48,765 nt of DNA from Desulfovibrionaceae bacterium. GTDB lineage: Bacteria; Desulfobacterota; Desulfovibrionia; Desulfovibrionales; Desulfovibrionaceae. The notes under the pieces were generated by a model. That model was not told the DNA's origin. It did no database searches and saw only the letters and a list, made by a program, of their open reading frames with translations. Shown in pieces: positions 26,533-36,436 of this stretch (positions are counted from its first letter, which is position 1; each line of letters opens with the position of its first letter). Both the position numbers and the translations under genes were made by a program. The stretch covers positions 1 through 48,765 of the forward strand of contig JAFTDR010000155.1 of the NCBI GenBank assembly GCA_017454105.1, given 5' to 3'.

Positions 26533-29500
26533 ATGCAGTATCCGAAGTACAATGAACGCATCAGTCTGATTCCCGGCGGATGCCCGCAGCTTCTCGATTT
26601 TCTCATCGAATTGGAGACAATTGGGCGGATGCGCCGCACATTTGAAGAGCGCGTAGACAACGGGAAGACCCGTCTCTTCCCCTTAATCGAGATCGATGGG
26701 GAGGAGGTCGATGTCTTTGAGCACGGAGAGCCCAAGGGAGAGACCTATACACTTGATGCGCAGAAAACAATCGCTCCTTGGCTTGGCCAGTGGTTTCCCA
26801 TCCCCTTTTTGCGCGAGCGCGAGCAGGTCTGGGAGGAGAGTGGGCGCAAGCGCGTTGATGCCGGGCCCTCGAACTGGGCACGGGCCAGGATTGTGCCCGG
26901 TCAAAAAGCTGGGACGCTTGCTCTTGTTCTGGCCTTTGACATGCAAGTTGAGCCGCTAGGCGACGATCAGGTCTATGGCGCCCTGTGTCCAGAAGATGTG
27001 AATGCCCACGCCCAGTTTCGTCTTGCCTGGGATATACGCGACAATGGCTGGTTTTTAAACGAAGCCTGGGTTGACGGCTGGCTTAAGGAGATTTGGCGAT
27101 CTGGCAAAAAGCGGAAAGGGCCAGACGAGGGACCGGTCCTTGAGCATCTTGCAAGCTATCTCACGGTTCTTGAGTTTGTAAATGTCTGCATCCGCGACTC
27201 CCGCGTCTATGTCATTAATCCCGCAAAACTTATCCCTGTTGACGTCGATTTTGTGCTTGATATCGGCAATTCCAGAACAACAGGCATCCTTGTTGAGACA
27301 AGGGCGCAGAGTGTCACAAATTTAAACAATAGCTATCTGCTCCAATTGCGCGACATGGATGCGCCTGAGAACATCTATACCGATCCCTTTGAGACGCGCG
27401 TCGAATTTTCCGAAATATCCTTTGGGAGCGAGGCCTATAGCCGCAGAAGCGGACGGCGGACGCCGGCCTTTGTCTGGCCTTCTCCTGTGCGCATTGGGCC
27501 TGAGGCCGCTCGCCTCTCAACAGAATCTGTCTGTGCTGAGGGTGCAACCGGCATGAGTAGCCCAAAGCGCTACCTTTGGGATGAGCGGGACTGGAAGCAG
27601 AGCTGGCGCTTTAATACGCGCGGCCAGGGCGAACCCTATGTGACGCGCGGTCTTCTTGCCCAACAGGTGAATTCAAGCGGAACACCACTCTGCTGCATGC
27701 AGGATCGGCGTTTTCGCAACAATAAGATTTTGCGCAAGCAGGAGACCGAATGCGCCTTTGAATCGCTCTTTACGCGCTCCTCACTTATGATGTTTTTGCT
27801 GGTTGAGGTGATTCAGCAGGCTTTGCTCACAATCAATAGTCCAGGCCAGAGGATCCGGCGCGAGTCGCCCGATGTGCCTAGGAGGCTCAGACAAGTCATC
27901 TTTACTGTCCCTGCCGGTATGCCGCTTGCCGAGCAGCGCATCTATAGGCGCTGGGCGCACTGGGCTGTGCGTGTCCTTTGGGAGACACTTGGCTGGATGG
28001 GCTCCTATGTCGAAAATTCCAAGAACCCGCCAGCTGAGCTTAAGCGGGAGTACAGAAGAAGCCCCCTTGTGCGCTGCAATTGGGATGAGGCGACCTCAAC
28101 CCAGCTTGTCTATATCTATAACGAGATTAGCCGCAAATTCCAGGGCGATGCCCGACTTTTTTGCACATTAAAAGGCCGAAAGCGCCCAGAGGTCGAGGGC
28201 CATCCCGCAATACGTGTGGCCACAATCGACATTGGCGGTGGAACAACGGATCTCTCTGTCACAACCTTTGAGCTTCTGGGTGATGCGGGCTCCTCGGCGC
28301 GCATGCGCCCCCATCCTGTATTTCACGATGGCTTTAATCTCGCAGGCGATGACGTCCTCTGCGCTGTTGTCCGCGACCACGTGCTTTCGGCCTTAGGCGA
28401 GGCCATGGGCAAGGCGGGTGTTCCGGATACGCATAGGGCGTTAAACGAGCTTTTTGGGCGGGATGTCATCGATAGCTCTCAAGAGAGCCGCAACCACAGA
28501 ATCCAGTGTATCCGCCAGGTCGCGGTCCCAGTTGGGCTCACGCTCTTGTCCGCCTATGAAAACGCGAATTTGCGCTCAGGATCTGGGCGCATAGCCTGCC
28601 GTTTTCGCGATTGCTTTGCGCTTGAGACAGAGGAAAATGAGAAGAATACGCGCATCTCGCTCCCCTCAAAGCCCTATCCTCTGCCCAATCGCGACGCCCT
28701 GCGCTATGTGGAAAGCTATGTTGAGAGCTATGGCGCGGAGGACTTTAGTGTCCTTGATGTGCCCTTAATTATCGATCCCGCGCTCATCGACGAGACAGTG
28801 CGCTCAGTTCTCAAGGATATTCTTGCCAATCTCTGCGAGGTCATTTACCGCTTAGACTGCGATGTCCTTCTTCTGACCGGCCGGCCGAGCAGCTGGCAGG
28901 CCATTTTGGATATGATCCTCTCGCACCTTCCTGTTCCGCCAGACCGCATTATCGCCATGGGGAAATACCGTGTGGGCACCTGGTATCCCTTTGCGGATGC
29001 GCTCGGCAATGTGACGGATCCGAAGACAACGGTTGTTGTGGGCGCGATACTCTGCGCGCTTGCTGAAGGCCAGCTTGAAGGCTTCTCCTTTGATCCTGAG
29101 AGCCTAAGCCTGCACTCGACTGCGAAGTACATCGGTGAAATGGAGCTAAACGGCCAGATTCGCGCGCCGAAAGTCTGGTTTGATGTGGATGTCCAAGCAT
29201 CTGAGGAGCGCACCTATCAGCGCAGCATTGTTTTCGGCGGCCCGATTGCCGTAGGCTTTAGACAGCTTGCGGTTGAGCGCTGGACGACAACGCGCTTCTA
29301 CATTCTGGAATTTGAGAACGAGGATGTCCGGCACAAGTACGCCCAGGGACTGCCCTTCACAGTGACCCTTGAACTGCGCGTCCAGGCTTTGGAGGAGGAC
29401 GAGAGGACAGAGAACGACACAGAACGGGATGAAGGTGAGTTCACGATTCTCGAAGTTATCGATTGCAACGGCAATCCCGTACACAATGCCCTCTCAATCC

Positions 29501-29562
29501 GCCTGCAGACTCTGCCGCGGGATGAGGGCTTTTGGCTCGACACGGGCATAGTCTACCTGTAG
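26533..29562 (+). CDS. srfB: SrfB-family protein with actin/Hsp70-like ATPase motifs
   Basis: A large cytoplasmic protein of 1009 residues of the SrfB 'virulence factor' family, named from Salmonella srfABC. It has the three nucleotide-binding elements of the actin/Hsp70 fold: phosphate-1 FVLDIGNSRTTGILVET with Asp243, phosphate-2 ATIDIGGGTTDLSVTTFEL with Asp566, and an adenosine-like DVLLLTGRPSSW at about 777. About 235 residues precede the fold. ATG 26533 has GGAG upstream and lies one base after the previous stop; the frame is open to 26464. The biochemical role is not established. Likely an ATP-driven chaperone or filament-forming partner of SrfC, encoded 20 bases downstream. Confidence 0.85.
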   Translation: MQYPKYNERISLIPGGCPQLLDFLIELETIGRMRRTFEERVDNGKTRLFPLIEIDGEEVDVFEHGEPKGETYTLDAQKTIAPWLGQWFPIPFLREREQVWEESGRKRVDAGPSNWARARIVPGQKAGTLALVLAFDMQVEPLGDDQVYGALCPEDVNAHAQFRLAWDIRDNGWFLNEAWVDGWLKEIWRSGKKRKGPDEGPVLEHLASYLTVLEFVNVCIRDSRVYVINPAKLIPVDVDFVLDIGNSRTTGILVETRAQSVTNLNNSYLLQLRDMDAPENIYTDPFETRVEFSEISFGSEAYSRRSGRRTPAFVWPSPVRIGPEAARLSTESVCAEGATGMSSPKRYLWDERDWKQSWRFNTRGQGEPYVTRGLLAQQVNSSGTPLCCMQDRRFRNNKILRKQETECAFESLFTRSSLMMFLLVEVIQQALLTINSPGQRIRRESPDVPRRLRQVIFTVPAGMPLAEQRIYRRWAHWAVRVLWETLGWMGSYVENSKNPPAELKREYRRSPLVRCNWDEATSTQLVYIYNEISRKFQGDARLFCTLKGRKRPEVEGHPAIRVATIDIGGGTTDLSVTTFELLGDAGSSARMRPHPVFHDGFNLAGDDVLCAVVRDHVLSALGEAMGKAGVPDTHRALNELFGRDVIDSSQESRNHRIQCIRQVAVPVGLTLLSAYENANLRSGSGRIACRFRDCFALETEENEKNTRISLPSKPYPLPNRDALRYVESYVESYGAEDFSVLDVPLIIDPALIDETVRSVLKDILANLCEVIYRLDCDVLLLTGRPSSWQAILDMILSHLPVPPDRIIAMGKYRVGTWYPFADALGNVTDPKTTVVVGAILCALAEGQLEGFSFDPESLSLHSTAKYIGEMELNGQIRAPKVWFDVDVQASEERTYQRSIVFGGPIAVGFRQLAVERWTTTRFYILEFENEDVRHKYAQGLPFTVTLELRVQALEEDERTENDTERDEGEFTILEVIDCNGNPVHNALSIRLQTLPRDEGFWLDTGIVYL

Positions 29563-29582
29563 CCATGGCAAGTGGAGGAGCA

Positions 29583-32282
29583 ATGAGTCTTTTTGCAGCG
29601 TGCGAACAGGTGCGCGCCGCCTGCGCGGAGGCGCAAGGGTGGGTTCTGCGCAACACGGACAGTGTCCGCAATGAAGAAGAAGGTCTGATAAAAGAGCTGC
29701 GAAAATCCGCGCGTCTTGTGCGGCGCATTGGCTTTGCCTCAACGCGCAAGATGTGCGCGGGCGTCTTTGGTCCAAGCCAAGCGGGCAAGTCCTATCTTAT
29801 TTCGGCCCTTGCGCGCGATGAGGAAGGATCGCTTCTCGCCCTTTTTGGCAGCGAGAAACACGATTTTATCCAGGAGATCAATCCTGAAGGCGGGAAGGAA
29901 TCGACTGGTCTTGTCACGCGTTTTACTTTAACTAGGCCCACCTCCCTTCCAGACGGCTATCCGGTGCAAATACGCCTTTTGTCCGAGACCGATCTCGTGA
30001 AAATCCTGGCCAACACCTATTATGCCGACTGCGAACACAAGGAGGAGGCCGAAAGTTCAATTGAGGCGGTCTTAAAAGAATTGGAGGGCCGCACAGGCGA
30101 GGGCTCACCCACCTGCGATCTGGACGCTCTTGAAGAGCTTCGGGAGTATCTCTACCGGGATTTCCGCTCAAAAGCGCGTGTGCAGCTTCTTGAGCGCTCC
30201 TATTGGGATAGGGCGCTTGCCCTTGGCCCCTCGCTTGGCCTTGAGGACAGGGTGACTCTCTATTCCCTTCTCTGGGACGCTGTGCCGGAATTTACGGATC
30301 TGCTCTTGCGCCTTGTGCGGGCTCTTGCGTCTCTTGGCTATCCCGACCAGGCCTTCTGTTCTGTGCAGGCGCTCATTCCCCGCGAGGGGAGCATTATTGA
30401 TGTCGCGACACTTGAGGGGCTTGAGGTCTCGCATAGGGACGCAAGCGATACGGAGTCTCAAAAAAGCCTGACTGTCGTGACGTTAGATGGAAAACGCGCA
30501 GTCCTCCCCCGCTCGTATGTCACGGCGCTTACAGCGGAATTGACCATTGTCATGGATGGAAAGCCTGCCGAATATTTTGAGACAACGGATTTGCTCGATT
30601 TTCCAGGCTACCGCTCGCGCTACAAGATTGACAATATACGGCGTGAGCTTGCGAAAGAGGGCATGCTCAAAGAGATGTTTTTGCGGGGCAAGGTCGCCTA
30701 TCTCTTTCAGCGCTTTGTGCATGAGCGCGAACTCACAAGCATGCTTCTGTGCATTGGGCCGAGCAATCAGGAAGTCCAGGATCTTCCAGGCGTGATCAAT
30801 GACTGGATTTGCGCAACGCATGGGGATAGGCCTGAATTGCGCGAGCATGTCGCCTCCTCCCTCTTTCTTATCTTAACCAAATTTGACATGGAATTTGAGC
30901 AGAAAAAGGGCGCTCCATCAGTTGAGAGCCGCTGGGACAACCGTCTCCATGCCTCCCTGCTTGATTTCTTTGGAAAACAGCACGACTGGCCCCGCGAGTG
31001 GAATATGCGCGGTGCCTTCAACAATCTCTTTCTGCTCCGCAATCCCAATTTCCGCTTTGATGCTGTTTTGGAATACTCTCCTCAGGGCCAGGAAAAAGGT
31101 ATTCGCCCCGAGATGCTAAGCTACGTCAAGGAGCTTGAGCGCGCATTTATGCAGAGCGAGCTTGTGGCCCGGCATTTTGCAAATCCCCGCGTAGCCTGGG
31201 ATTCTGCCATGCGTTTAAACGACGGCGGCATACGCTATATCCGCGAGTCCTTGGCTCCGATCTGCAATCCATCGCTCAAAGAAGCCCAGCTTGCGCAAAG
31301 CCTTGCCGAAGTCTGCCGCTCGCTTGTGCGCCGCCTAAAAGGCTTCTACCGCTCCGACAATCGCGAGGAGCTGCTTAAGCAAAAATACGCCTTAATCAAG
31401 GTCTTCTACCAGCGCTTAGGCGCCCTTGAGAAAAACTATCAGCGCATGGGACTTCTTTTGCGCGCATGTACAATTACTGACGCTGAAATTTTCGATATGT
31501 ACGGGGAGGCGTATCGGCGTTTCTTAGACCAGCCTGAGGAGCAAGCGTGCGCAAACGAGACGCCGCTTGTTCTCCCAGACATCGATATAGCCGACACAAA
31601 TGTCGAGGACTGGAATCCTTTTGCGGACACATCCTCCGAGCTTTCGGACGGTACACAGCCGAATGAGCCGAAGGACAATGCCGAGCGCGATGAGGCCGCA
31701 TCCTTTGCCGACTGTATAGAGTCCGCCTGGATTGAGCGCCTGCACGCGCTCGCAGACGATCCCGCGATGCAGAAGTTTTTCCATCTGACTGGCCCTGAGT
31801 TCACAGCTCTTGTGAGCGAGCTTGCAACAGGCTGCGCGCGTCTTGGCATTCGCGATGCCATGCTGCGCGACTTTAGAAAAGCAAGCGCCTATGTGAACAC
31901 GCAGAAGGAGAGCATTGTCTGGCAGCAGTCGAGCATGGCTGCGCATGCTATCAATTCGTATGTTGCCTGGCTTGGACTCAATCCGCACACACTGTCAGAT
32001 GCTGAGCGCAGTGTGCAGGTCGGCGGGAAAAGCCAGATTGTCTTTGCCGAACAAAGACCATGGGAGAAGCTTGGAGAGGGCGCGCTCATGCTGCATGAGA
32101 GCCGCACAAACTATCTCTCCGTGTATTATCGGGACTGGTTGACAGCCCTCTATGCGCTCATTATCGGGAACGTGAACTTTGACGGGGAGCGCGCGATCAA
32201 TGTCGAGGAAAATATGAAGCTTGGCTCTCTCCTTGCGGTCTTTGCCAAGGGGGAAAAGGAGAGCTGTGCCGCGCGCAGCTAA
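29583..32282 (+). CDS. srfC: SrfC-family protein, large P-loop GTPase-like
   Basis: An 899-residue protein of the SrfC 'virulence effector' family. A Walker A loop G63-PSQAGKS70 (CAGVFGPSQAGKSYLISAL) and a G3-like D339-FPG (DLLDFPGYRSR) with a TKFD box at 432-435 (LILTKFDMEF) give the layout of a dynamin-like or septin-like GTPase with a TKxD variant. The remainder is mostly helical. It has no signal peptide or membrane helix. ATG 29583 has GGAGGA three bases upstream; the frame is open from 29532 inside srfB. It sits next to srfB in this family's usual order, which suggests the two work as a pair. Confidence 0.82.
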   Translation: MSLFAACEQVRAACAEAQGWVLRNTDSVRNEEEGLIKELRKSARLVRRIGFASTRKMCAGVFGPSQAGKSYLISALARDEEGSLLALFGSEKHDFIQEINPEGGKESTGLVTRFTLTRPTSLPDGYPVQIRLLSETDLVKILANTYYADCEHKEEAESSIEAVLKELEGRTGEGSPTCDLDALEELREYLYRDFRSKARVQLLERSYWDRALALGPSLGLEDRVTLYSLLWDAVPEFTDLLLRLVRALASLGYPDQAFCSVQALIPREGSIIDVATLEGLEVSHRDASDTESQKSLTVVTLDGKRAVLPRSYVTALTAELTIVMDGKPAEYFETTDLLDFPGYRSRYKIDNIRRELAKEGMLKEMFLRGKVAYLFQRFVHERELTSMLLCIGPSNQEVQDLPGVINDWICATHGDRPELREHVASSLFLILTKFDMEFEQKKGAPSVESRWDNRLHASLLDFFGKQHDWPREWNMRGAFNNLFLLRNPNFRFDAVLEYSPQGQEKGIRPEMLSYVKELERAFMQSELVARHFANPRVAWDSAMRLNDGGIRYIRESLAPICNPSLKEAQLAQSLAEVCRSLVRRLKGFYRSDNREELLKQKYALIKVFYQRLGALEKNYQRMGLLLRACTITDAEIFDMYGEAYRRFLDQPEEQACANETPLVLPDIDIADTNVEDWNPFADTSSELSDGTQPNEPKDNAERDEAASFADCIESAWIERLHALADDPAMQKFFHLTGPEFTALVSELATGCARLGIRDAMLRDFRKASAYVNTQKESIVWQQSSMAAHAINSYVAWLGLNPHTLSDAERSVQVGGKSQIVFAEQRPWEKLGEGALMLHESRTNYLSVYYRDWLTALYALIIGNVNFDGERAINVEENMKLGSLLAVFAKGEKESCAARS

Positions 32283-32466
32283 TATATACGCGACCGCATA
32301 ATGATTTTCCCTGTCAGCCAAAGGAAAGGGGCCTCAATTTGCCGGCACCCATAGGACTCACTTCGTGTCGCGGGAAGAATCATTGTGACGCCGAGTATAT
32401 GCCCGAATCGGCTGCACATTTTTTGTTCTCTCTTGGAATCTGTCCGCAGATGCTGCACTCATAGGG

Positions 32467-32472
32467 TATAAT
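32467..32472 (+). promoter_or_regulatory. Perfect -10 hexamer in the srfC-32499 gap
   Basis: TATAAT at 32467-32472 lies 27 bases before the next ATG in a 216-base gap, the longest inside the block. No good -35 box sits 16-18 bases upstream. It may be a regulated internal promoter. Confidence 0.3.
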
Positions 32473-32498
32473 GACAGGATACACAGATAGGATAGGCT

Positions 32499-33617
32499 AT
32501 GAAGACACGCTATACTGACGACACAGCGCTTGGTCCAGGACACGGTTTTCTGCGCTGCTCGGAGGACACTTTTTTGGGAGAAGACTGGACAGTCTCTATC
32601 CAGCGGGCGACAGACCGCACCTATCTCTCGCTTGATGGCGACTGGCTTGAGCCAAAGACAAGCTTTCCCTTGACAGGCGCACTGTCCCCTGACGGCACAC
32701 TCTTGCTCCCTCTTGCCCCCTCCCTTGTGAACGCCCTTGGGACGAATGACACCTACCAGATTGTGCTGGTAGGAGGTGAGGGCGAGACGAAAAAGGCCAG
32801 GCTGCATATCGATTCGATTTGTTACAGCGCGGAAAATAGCCTGGAAAACGCCTTTGTTCTGCCTGATGAGCCGAAAAAAAAGGAAAGTGAGCCCCTGCCT
32901 CCAAAGGAGCCGATCACAGCATCCGCAGAACCACTTGTTTTGCCGAGTCCAGAAACGGCAAAGCCAGAAGGGAATCGTAAGCGCTTTGTCCCCTTGATTT
33001 TTGCGGTTCTTTTGCTTTTGGGCTCTTTTGCAGCCTACTTTGCCTTGAAAGACAATGGGGCCCAAGCACAGAATGCGACGGCTGCAGAGGAAACAAAGAC
33101 GGGGGAGGCGCAAGAGGCGGAAGCCGGGGCTAAGAAAGAGGCGGAAGCCGGGGCGGAGCAAGCAGGGGTTAAGAAAGAAGCCGAAGCCGGGGAAGCTAAA
33201 CAGGCTCACGTGACAGAGACAAAAGCCGCTCCTGAAACGGCCCCGACACTCGAAGAGCGCGTGCGCAGCTTTTTCCGATCTCCCGACCGATCCGGCGCAA
33301 AGGCGGCAGAGCTTGCGCGAGGAATTGTAGCCACAAACGCGGCCGATCAGGATGCCCTCTTTAGACTGTTTTATTTTGCCTGCGAAAATGGGGACACCTC
33401 GCTTCTTTTTGAGTATGCCGCCTGCCTGGATCCGTCAAAGGAGCCCTTTGGCACAATTGAGAAGAGCGCGCCTGAGGCCTGGCGTCTCTATGAAGAGGCG
33501 GCAAAGCTTGATCCAGAACGCGCAAAACAAGCGAGGGTTGCTTTGAAGGCGTGGCTTGTCGAGCAGAAGGAGAAGGGATCGGCTAAGGCTGCTCGGTGGC
33601 TTTCTGAGCTGCGCTAG
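32499..33617 (+). CDS. Membrane adaptor protein of the Srf-type block
   Basis: Not recognised as a named family. It has 372 residues. An N-terminal beta-rich cytoplasmic domain (about 1-115, TDDTALGPGHGFLRC, DTYQIVLVGGEG) could be FHA-like or otherwise a beta sandwich. A proline-rich linker, one membrane helix (about 163-182, FVPLIFAVLLLLGSFAAYF) and an Ala/Glu/Lys repeat stretch (about 193-232) precede a helical C-terminal domain resembling Sel1/TPR repeats (AWRLYEEAAKLDPERAKQAR). AGGATAGG precedes ATG 32499. Topology suggests a link between cytoplasmic SrfB/SrfC and periplasmic partners. Confidence 0.7.
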   Translation: MKTRYTDDTALGPGHGFLRCSEDTFLGEDWTVSIQRATDRTYLSLDGDWLEPKTSFPLTGALSPDGTLLLPLAPSLVNALGTNDTYQIVLVGGEGETKKARLHIDSICYSAENSLENAFVLPDEPKKKESEPLPPKEPITASAEPLVLPSPETAKPEGNRKRFVPLIFAVLLLLGSFAAYFALKDNGAQAQNATAAEETKTGEAQEAEAGAKKEAEAGAEQAGVKKEAEAGEAKQAHVTETKAAPETAPTLEERVRSFFRSPDRSGAKAAELARGIVATNAADQDALFRLFYFACENGDTSLLFEYAACLDPSKEPFGTIEKSAPEAWRLYEEAAKLDPERAKQARVALKAWLVEQKEKGSAKAARWLSELR

Positions 33618-33657
33618 CGTAATGCTCCAGGTATTCTAGCCCTAAGATGAGGGAGAT

Positions 33658-35628
33658 ATGTCGTTATTTTTGAGACGGATCGTGTTGTTCACGTTTTTTC
33701 TCGTACTAGTCTCCGTGGACCTCTGCTCTGCCCGCGCGCCCCTATTGCAGGACGGAAAAAAGAGCGTCTACCAGCGTGTTGTGACCCATCCAGGTGCCAT
33801 GCTCTACGCCGATGCGAGTGCAAGCACTCCCCTTCGTCCGGTTAAGACCTTTACGGTCATGTATATTTATGGCCGCGACAAGGACAGAGTGGAGGTCGGG
33901 GTCAATTCCTCGCAGGCGGACGGCTGGATAGACGAAAAGTCTGTGACCGTGTGGCCGCAGGCGCTCACCATGGTCTTTACGGATCGTATGGGCAGAAAGC
34001 CGGTTCTTTTTTTCAGAAATGAGGACGCGCTCATTGAAACCTGCAGGGCGCAGAATATTGCCGAGCGAATCGACGGCTATCTCGACTTTTTGCAGAAGAA
34101 TCCAAAAGTCCCAGAGAGCTATCCTGTCCTCGCCTCTGAGCCCCTCTCAAGCGCCGTCTCGCAGAAAAACTTTTATCTTCTTCCAGTCCTTGGCGTAAAC
34201 ACCCAGTTTAGCGATTTGAAACTTGTTGAAGTCGCCTCCCTCAATCCCGGAAACGAGGTTGAGAAGCCCAAGGGCTCTCAACAGGGGCAGACCACAAATC
34301 CCGATCTGCGCATAGGTTTTGCCTTTGTTATTGACACCTCCATTTCCATGGGGCCCTATATTGAGCAGACAGTTGCTCTGATCCGCGATCTCTACAATAG
34401 ACTTGAGAAGAGCCCCCATGCGGATAAAATGGCTTTTGCCGTAGTCGCCTTCAGGAGCGATGTCCGAAAAACACCAAAGCTTGAGTACACAGCCAAGGTG
34501 ATCTGCGATTTCACAACAGTTGCGGACAGAAAGACGCTTGAGACAGCCCTGCAGAGTGTCTCTGAGGCCAAGGTCTCCTCCCACGATGTGAACGAGGACT
34601 CGTTTGCGGGCGTGCTTGAGGCGGCTGAGAAGCTCTCTTGGGATAAATTCGGCAGTCGGGTCATGCTGCTTGTGACAGACGCGGGGCCCCTTGCAGCCGG
34701 TGACCCCACATCGAAGACTGGACTCACTCCAGCGGCTCTTAGGGATTTTTTAAAGCAGAAGCGCATTTATCTTACCTGCGCGCATGTGAAGAACGCGAAG
34801 AATCTGAAAAATGAGAAGTATGCTGAGGGCGTCTACGAAGAACTCACCATGCAGGGGGACAATCAGGCAAGCTATATTGATCTCAACGTGGGGGCAAAGC
34901 GCGCGGCTGAGAAGACGTTCCGCTCGACAGCCGACACCCTGGCCCAGTCCTACACGCGGCTTTTGACCGCGACTGCGACCGGGCAGTTTCTGAAGGAGCC
35001 TCCGGCAATCACAAGCAAGCGGCCGGCAACGCCTGAGGAGAAGGCAGCGCGCATTGCCGAGACAACAGGCTACGCCATGCTTTTGCAGTTTTACGGGGAT
35101 CGTGAGAAAGCATCTCCTCCGCATGTGGTCAATGCCTGGATTGCGGACGCGGACCTCTCTCTTCTTGAGAGCAATCAGAGCGCACCGGTCCTGGCCTGCG
35201 AGCCATCTGTCCTTTTGACAAAGCGCCAGCTCTCAAAGCTCTACGAGCAGGTTAAGACCCTGCTCTATGCAAGCGAGGAGGCTTTTTTAAACGGCGATCC
35301 CGATCTTTTCGCGCAGATTAAGTCCGCGGCTGCGCAGATGAGCCGCGACCCAAACCAGTTTACCTTGGATCCAGACCGCAATCTTGTGGAAAACAATCTG
35401 CTCGACGATGTTCTTGAGGGGCTCCCGTACAAAAGCGAGATCAGCACGATGACGCGTCAAGACTGGGAGAGCATGACAACGGGTGAGCGGAAAAAGCGTA
35501 TTACGCGGCTTAAGTCTCTTCTTAATCGCTACGAGGGCTATGACAGAGATGTGTCGAACTGGGAGAGCTTCGGAGCAAGTGATCCAGACGATAGCGTCTA
35601 CCGCGTGCCACTTAGCATGCTGCCCTAA
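33658..35628 (+). CDS. Exported von Willebrand factor A domain protein
   Basis: A 656-residue periplasmic or surface protein. A signal peptide (about 1-25, LFTFFLVLVSVDLCSARA) is followed by an SH3-like region (about 40-100, HPGAMLYADASASTPLRPV, RVEVGVNSSQADGWIDE). A vWA domain starts at about 218 with a full MIDAS D226-x-S228-x-S230 (FVIDTSISMG) and later SVSEAKVSSHDVNEDSF and LLVTDAGPLAAGD. The C-terminal third is helical. ATG 33658 has GGGAGA upstream. vWA domains of this type mediate metal-dependent protein contacts. The next four genes, an ABC pair and an FGE-fold protein included, lie close on the same strand. Confidence 0.8.
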   Translation: MSLFLRRIVLFTFFLVLVSVDLCSARAPLLQDGKKSVYQRVVTHPGAMLYADASASTPLRPVKTFTVMYIYGRDKDRVEVGVNSSQADGWIDEKSVTVWPQALTMVFTDRMGRKPVLFFRNEDALIETCRAQNIAERIDGYLDFLQKNPKVPESYPVLASEPLSSAVSQKNFYLLPVLGVNTQFSDLKLVEVASLNPGNEVEKPKGSQQGQTTNPDLRIGFAFVIDTSISMGPYIEQTVALIRDLYNRLEKSPHADKMAFAVVAFRSDVRKTPKLEYTAKVICDFTTVADRKTLETALQSVSEAKVSSHDVNEDSFAGVLEAAEKLSWDKFGSRVMLLVTDAGPLAAGDPTSKTGLTPAALRDFLKQKRIYLTCAHVKNAKNLKNEKYAEGVYEELTMQGDNQASYIDLNVGAKRAAEKTFRSTADTLAQSYTRLLTATATGQFLKEPPAITSKRPATPEEKAARIAETTGYAMLLQFYGDREKASPPHVVNAWIADADLSLLESNQSAPVLACEPSVLLTKRQLSKLYEQVKTLLYASEEAFLNGDPDLFAQIKSAAAQMSRDPNQFTLDPDRNLVENNLLDDVLEGLPYKSEISTMTRQDWESMTTGERKKRITRLKSLLNRYEGYDRDVSNWESFGASDPDDSVYRVPLSMLP

Positions 35629-35665
35629 ACGCTCGGGCGAACAGTCCAAGGACAGAGAAAAACTC

Positions 35666-36436
35666 ATGGGGACGCCACACAAGTCCATTGTCACGCAATA
35701 TATTTTGGAAGACTGCGTAAAAAGCCGAGACGGTGCGAACGGCTATGAGCTGCATATCGAGCATCTGGCAATTGCGTGCGGCGACACAATCGCCTTGACT
35801 GGCGAGAGCGGCTGCGGCAAAAGTACGGCCCTGGATATTCTGGGGCTTGTGCTTGAGCCCACGCACTGTGCAAGCTTCACCTTTGTGACGGAAGAGGCCG
35901 CGTGGGATATCCCAGCCCTCTTCCGCGCGAAGCGTTTTGATATCCTAGCTCGGCTTAGGCTCTTAACTATCGGCTATGTCTTGCAGACAGGGGAGCTCTT
36001 GCCCTATCTCACAGTGCGCGAGAATATGCTTGTCCCAGCCCGCATGGCCGGCATGCCTCTCGCTTTAGCTTTAGAGGCTGCGGAGGAAGCGAGCGAACAG
36101 CTTGGCATAGCCCACAAAATGGCGGCCATGCCGGCGACACTTTCGGTTGGCGAGCGGCAGCGTGTTGCTATCGCCCGGGCTCTCGTCCAGAAACCGCGCA
36201 TTATACTCGCCGATGAGCCAACCGCAGCCCTTGATCCTCTGCACGCAGCGAAAGTCATGGAGGCCTTTCTTTCTGCCGTTCGCGAGCAGGGGGCAACGCT
36301 TCTCCTTGTGACCCACAATGTGCGCTGGGTCAGAGAGAGTTCGCTCACAGAACTGCGCTTTCGAGTTGAGCAGACAGAGAAGGGGCCAAGAGCGTATGTC
36401 ACAGACAGGGGGGAGAGATGCAACAAATTGTCTTAG
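35666..36436 (+). CDS. ABC transporter ATP-binding protein, LolD/MacB type
   Basis: A 256-residue ATPase with Walker A G46-ESGCGKST, signature LSVGERQRVAIARAL (L159 onward) and Walker B RIILADEPTAALD. The 'LSVGERQ' signature and small size match the LolD/FtsE/MacB group that powers FtsX-like permeases. Region 60-80 is longer and less typical. ATG 35666 fits the family; the frame is open from 35483 inside the vWA gene. It overlaps the permease gene by 19 bases. Lipoprotein release or mechanotransmission in the envelope are the likely types of activity; the substrate is unknown. Confidence 0.88.
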   Translation: MGTPHKSIVTQYILEDCVKSRDGANGYELHIEHLAIACGDTIALTGESGCGKSTALDILGLVLEPTHCASFTFVTEEAAWDIPALFRAKRFDILARLRLLTIGYVLQTGELLPYLTVRENMLVPARMAGMPLALALEAAEEASEQLGIAHKMAAMPATLSVGERQRVAIARALVQKPRIILADEPTAALDPLHAAKVMEAFLSAVREQGATLLLVTHNVRWVRESSLTELRFRVEQTEKGPRAYVTDRGERCNKLS

